A stretch of DNA of 64,000 bases, from assembly GCF_005771495.1 (NCBI RefSeq), contig NZ_VAUW01000011.1:62001-126000 (forward strand), read 5' to 3'. The translations under genes were made by a program, and so were the position numbers. This DNA is from Maribacter sp. ACAM166. GTDB taxonomy: Bacteria > Bacteroidota > Bacteroidia > Flavobacteriales > Flavobacteriaceae. Below the pieces are notes generated by a model, which worked only from the letters and a program-made list of their open reading frames with translations, had not been told where the DNA came from and searched no databases. This document shows positions 60,692-64,000 of the stretch, one piece after another. Position 1 is the stretch's first letter; every line of letters starts with the position of its first letter.

Positions 60692-62449
60692 ATGAAGAAA
60701 AAGATAAATTTAATTCTGTTATTGGTTGTTCATTTTACTTTCCTACAAATGAATGCACAAGATGTAGCCACTAGTCAAATGAATAATGATGGGCTAGTTC
60801 CACATCAAGAACAGGTGTACGTACATGCAAATTCAACTTTGGTTTTTGTGGGGGAGTACCTTTATTACACCATGTATTGTTTAAAGGATACTACAGGTCA
60901 ATTAAGTGATGTTAGCAAGATTGCCTATCTGAAATTGGTGAACGAAAATAAGGAGGTCGTTTTAAACCAAAAAATTAAATTGACCAATGGTATTGGAGAT
61001 AGTAACTTTTTCATTCCGTCAAGTATTCCTTCGGGAAATTATAAAGTGATTGCTTATACACAATGGATGCTTAATAACGGTAAAAATTATTTCTACAGTA
61101 ATGATATCACAGTTTTGAATCCATACACTAATGATCAAGCTGTATTTAGAATAAAAGACAAAAATGATTCAGTGGGTTCTACTTCTAAATTGGTTACCAA
61201 TGGTAGTAATACTTCTTTAGATAATATGCCCCTGCGATTAGAATTAAATGAAACTACCTATGCGACACGTCAACCCATTTCACTACAAATAGCTGCCACT
61301 ACTTTAGAAGGTTTAGGGAATTATTCAGTTTCGGTTAGGAAAGTTGACGAAATGGAGACCCAGATTACTACTTCTGCTTTAGACTATAAAAGTGTGTACC
61401 CAAAAAAAGGAAAAATTAAAAAACTCTTATTACCAGAATTAAGAGGAGAGCTTTTAATAGGGGAATTAACTGCCACAAATGATATTGGCAATAATCAAAA
61501 TAAAGTGGTAGCCGCTTCATTTCCTGGAGAGGATTATCTATTTAAATTGGCGACTACAGATTCTAAAGGGCAGTTCTATATAAATGTAGCCGAAGACTAT
61601 ACTGCTAATGAGGTATATGTTCAGGTAATAAATGATGGGGATGAAGAATATGAAATCAAATTGAAACCAGAAAAAGATTTAGATTTTGCCGATTTGAAAT
61701 TTGAAATCTTTAAATTGGATAGGAAAATGGAATCCTTAATCAAAGAACGAAGTATATATAATCAAATTGAGAATGCATACTATAGCAGTAAACCAGATAC
61801 CATTTTAATAGGAAAACCTAACAGTAGATTTTATGGAAAGGGTACTATGAACTATGTACTTGATGAGTACACTAGATTTCCATCCATCAGGGAAACCTTT
61901 GTAGAGGTCGTTGAACATGTATGGATACAACAAAATAAAGAAGGAAAAACCGAATTTCATGTACGGCCAATAGCCCCTTACATAGAATCTGGTAAGTTAC
62001 CTTTGGTATTTGTAGACGGTTTATTAGTTATAGAGCATGAAAGGCTTATTAACTTATCTTCTGTTCAAGTAGAATCCATTAACATATCAAGAAATCAGCA
62101 TTTTTATGGAACAAAGTCGTTTCAAGGTGTGGTCGATGTAACCACGATTAAATCTAATTTTTATGAAAATTACTATACAGACAATATGTTGTCTCATAAA
62201 CTTTTCAAACCCAATGAAAGTAAGAATTACTATCATCAATCGTATGACGGAGCTTTAAGTGAAGAGTACAAGAGATTACCAGATTTTAGATATCAGCTAA
62301 TTTGGTTCCCGAATTTTCAAATGACAGCCAAAGAAGGAAATATAGAATTTTATAGTTCAGACATCACAGGTGAATATGAAGTATCACTTGAAGGCTTTAC
62401 TAAAACAGGTATACCAGTATCCTTAAGAAAGAACTTTTGGGTTAAATAA
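60692..62449 (+). CDS. Secreted MG2-like protein with a C-terminal TonB-plug-like segment
   Basis: This protein has 585 residues and a signal peptide (LILLLVVHFTFLQMNAQ). Residues about 35-145 resemble the MG2 beta-sandwich of alpha-2-macroglobulin-like proteins (QVYVHANSTLVFVGEYLYYT, FFIPSSIPSGNYKVIAYTQW, then MLNNG). A middle beta-rich part follows (LRLELNETTYATRQPISLQI). Residues about 435-485 look like a TonB receptor plug (LPLVFVDGLLVIEHERLINL, VESINISRNQHFYGTKSFQG, VVDVTTI), though no barrel follows. Proteins of this make-up occur beside DUF4249 clusters. It may be a periplasmic or surface lid that meets the receptor of the cluster. This is inferred from domain likeness only. Confidence 0.78.
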   Translation: MKKKINLILLLVVHFTFLQMNAQDVATSQMNNDGLVPHQEQVYVHANSTLVFVGEYLYYTMYCLKDTTGQLSDVSKIAYLKLVNENKEVVLNQKIKLTNGIGDSNFFIPSSIPSGNYKVIAYTQWMLNNGKNYFYSNDITVLNPYTNDQAVFRIKDKNDSVGSTSKLVTNGSNTSLDNMPLRLELNETTYATRQPISLQIAATTLEGLGNYSVSVRKVDEMETQITTSALDYKSVYPKKGKIKKLLLPELRGELLIGELTATNDIGNNQNKVVAASFPGEDYLFKLATTDSKGQFYINVAEDYTANEVYVQVINDGDEEYEIKLKPEKDLDFADLKFEIFKLDRKMESLIKERSIYNQIENAYYSSKPDTILIGKPNSRFYGKGTMNYVLDEYTRFPSIRETFVEVVEHVWIQQNKEGKTEFHVRPIAPYIESGKLPLVFVDGLLVIEHERLINLSSVQVESINISRNQHFYGTKSFQGVVDVTTIKSNFYENYYTDNMLSHKLFKPNESKNYYHQSYDGALSEEYKRLPDFRYQLIWFPNFQMTAKEGNIEFYSSDITGEYEVSLEGFTKTGIPVSLRKNFWVK

Positions 62450-62504
62450 TTGAAATATATCCTTTATAATAAAAAGGGTTACATTTAAAATCCAATAGAT
62501 AGAT

Positions 62505-64000
62505 ATGCTTACAAAGGTTTATGGTAGTGCAGTTTTTGGTGTAGAGGCAACAACAATAATTGTTGAAGTGAATATAGACAAGGGTATTGGTTATCATTTG
62601 GTAGGTCTCCCAGATAATGCTATCAAAGAAAGTAATTACCGTATCGCTGCTGCATTACAGAACAACGGCTATAAAATTCCGGGTAAAAAGATTACCATTA
62701 ATATGGCTCCGGCAGATCTTCGTAAAGAAGGGTCTGCTTATGACCTTACATTGGCTATTGGTATTCTTACAGCTTCCAATCAGATTAAATCCGAGGATAT
62801 TGAGAAATACATTATTATGGGCGAACTTTCCCTTGATGGTGGCCTTCAGCCTATAAAAGGGGCGTTACCAATTGCTATAAAAGCCAAAGAAGAAGGCTAT
62901 AAAGGTTTTATATTACCTAAAGACAATGCTAGAGAGGCAGCAATTGTAAGTGGTCTTGAAGTATTCGGAATTGATAATATTAAAGAGGTAATTAACTTTT
63001 TTGATATTGGAACTCCATTGGAGCAAACTATAATAGATACAAGAGCAGAATTTTATAAAACGTTAGATTTTCCTGAATTTGATTTTTCTGATGTAAAAGG
63101 TCAAGAAAGTATTAAGCGTTGCATGGAGATTGCGGCGGCGGGTGGTCATAATGTTATTTTGATTGGCCCGCCAGGAGCAGGTAAAACGATGTTAGCTAAA
63201 CGATTACCTTCCATTTTGCCTCCTATGACGCTACATGAAGCTTTGGAAACTACAAAAATTCATAGTGTGGTCGGTAAGATTAAAAATATGGGTTTGATGA
63301 GCCAACGGCCATTTAGAAGTCCCCATCATACAATATCAGATGTCGCACTTGTCGGTGGTGGCTCATATCCACAGCCAGGTGAAATTTCCCTTTCGCATAA
63401 TGGCGTATTATTTTTAGATGAATTGCCGGAATTCAAACGCGGCGTATTAGAGGTTCTACGACAGCCTTTAGAAGATAGGGAGGTGACTATATCACGAGCT
63501 AGATTTACAGTGACCTATCCCAGTAGTTTTATGTTAGTGGCTAGTATGAATCCCAGTCCAGGTGGGTATTTCAATGATCCAGATGCGCCAGTAACTTCGT
63601 CACCAGCAGAAATGCAGCGGTATTTAAGTAAGATTTCTGGACCGTTATTAGATCGAATCGATATTCATATAGAAGTAACCCCAGTTCCTTTTGAAAAACT
63701 TTCGGAAGAGCGAAAAGGAGAAGGAAGTGTTGAAATTAGAAAACGGGTAACTGCGTCGCGTGAGTTACAAACATTACGTTTCGCTGAATTGAATAATATT
63801 CATTACAATGCCCAAATGAATACAAAGCAAATTCGAGCACATTGCAAACTAGATGATAAATCGAAGTCTTTATTGAAAAATGCGATGGAACGATTAAATC
63901 TTTCTGCACGTGCTTACGACCGTATTTTAAAGGTTGCAAGAACAATTGCAGATCTTGCTGGTGATTCTAATTTAAACGGAGACCATATTTCAGAAGCGAT
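62505..64000 (+). CDS. comM: ComM/YifB-family Mg-chelatase-like AAA ATPase (3' end outside window)
   Basis: The frame starts at the ATG 62505 and runs open to the window end, giving 498 residues; the family has about 510, so only the last few are missing. The N-terminal ChlI-like domain reads VEVNIDKGIGYHLVGLPDNA, KITINMAPADLRKEGSAYDL and MGELSLDGGLQPIKG. The AAA motor has Walker A GPPGAGKTML (about residue 222) and Walker B LFLDELPEF, then MNPSPGGYFND. The C-terminal Mg-chelatase part has LSARAYDRILKVARTIADLA. In naturally competent bacteria ComM is a branch-migration helicase that integrates taken-up DNA. The same role is likely here. It follows the MG2/plug-like gene by 55 bases, but a functional link is not evident. 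Confidence 0.93.
   Translation, partial: MLTKVYGSAVFGVEATTIIVEVNIDKGIGYHLVGLPDNAIKESNYRIAAALQNNGYKIPGKKITINMAPADLRKEGSAYDLTLAIGILTASNQIKSEDIEKYIIMGELSLDGGLQPIKGALPIAIKAKEEGYKGFILPKDNAREAAIVSGLEVFGIDNIKEVINFFDIGTPLEQTIIDTRAEFYKTLDFPEFDFSDVKGQESIKRCMEIAAAGGHNVILIGPPGAGKTMLAKRLPSILPPMTLHEALETTKIHSVVGKIKNMGLMSQRPFRSPHHTISDVALVGGGSYPQPGEISLSHNGVLFLDELPEFKRGVLEVLRQPLEDREVTISRARFTVTYPSSFMLVASMNPSPGGYFNDPDAPVTSSPAEMQRYLSKISGPLLDRIDIHIEVTPVPFEKLSEERKGEGSVEIRKRVTASRELQTLRFAELNNIHYNAQMNTKQIRAHCKLDDKSKSLLKNAMERLNLSARAYDRILKVARTIADLAGDSNLNGDHISEA

Noticed and set aside
54692-62449. The TonB cluster as a polysaccharide utilisation locus
   Set aside because: There is no SusD homologue, glycoside hydrolase, sulfatase or sugar regulator in or beside the cluster.
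1-64000. CRISPR arrays, tRNA or rRNA genes, prophage
   Set aside because: No regularly spaced short repeats, cloverleaf-like sequences, rRNA signatures or phage structural genes were seen on either strand. A covariance-model scan was not possible.

Overview
The window looks like a low-GC chromosomal segment of a marine member of the Flavobacteriaceae (Bacteroidota). This rests on the gene families (TonB-dependent receptors, HmuY, paired DUF4249 lipoproteins, DUF6660 and DUF6952 small proteins, a RibB with a GTP cyclohydrolase II-like tail, a CzcA-CzcC fusion). It also rests on promoters of the Bacteroidota type (TTTG, about 19 bases, TAnnTTTG) and on weak Shine-Dalgarno sequences. The genus is not decided here. 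No rRNA, tRNA, CRISPR or prophage was found.

Bases 1-2916 hold the 3' part of a membrane protein gene, a Gfo/Idh/MocA oxidoreductase, and a graveyard of insertion sequences: a decayed IS1182-type transposase, an IS3-type OrfA relic, a diverged repeat pair and an imperfect hairpin. Bases 2917-9779 form a minus-strand signalling locus. A promoter-proximal soluble kinase carries seven PAS domains, five of them in a near-identical 351-bp tandem array. Three copies of a related receiver gene follow, interleaved with decayed kinase ATPase domains, and the last is an intact receiver-kinase hybrid. The layout points to repeated tandem duplication followed by decay.

Bases 9931-18300 look like a haem/iron acquisition locus. 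A HmuR-like TonB receptor and a HmuY-like lipoprotein read leftward. A four-gene set (DUF6607-like, ankyrin, DUF2271, PepSY-flavodoxin-reductase fusion) reads rightward. A nested palindrome lies exactly between the two predicted -7 boxes and probably controls both directions. Bases 18314-26786 hold divalent-metal homeostasis genes on the minus strand: a Fur-family regulator, a P1B ATPase, a CzcB adaptor, a CzcA pump fused to its outer-membrane CzcC channel, and a small His/Cys-rich DUF6660 protein.

Bases 26978-33701 hold RimK with a zinc carboxypeptidase-like partner, a lipoprotein of the DUF255/YyaL family, a TauE-like exporter and a DegT aminotransferase. Bases 33706-40343 are a minus-strand housekeeping run (tpx, diacylglycerol kinase, ftsK, lolA, an LptF/G permease, ribB). 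Bases 40461-41734 hold a peroxiredoxin-thioredoxin-DUF6952 operon. Bases 41949-46794 hold NhaC and a methionine gamma-lyase-like enzyme, divergent from an Lrp/AsnC regulator across a large inverted repeat, then lpdA. Bases 46885-54545 hold an HGSNAT-like membrane acyltransferase, an FMN reductase, tilS, dsbD and a penicillin acylase. Bases 54692-62449 are a tight outer-membrane cluster: a secreted unknown, an STN-type TonB receptor, two DUF4249 lipoproteins, and an MG2/plug-like protein. The window ends inside a comM/yifB-type AAA ATPase gene.

The most interesting items are the PAS array with its decaying kinase/receiver copies, the iron locus with its palindromic divergent control region, and the TonB-DUF4249-MG2/plug cluster. 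All calls come from reading the sequence; no database search was run.
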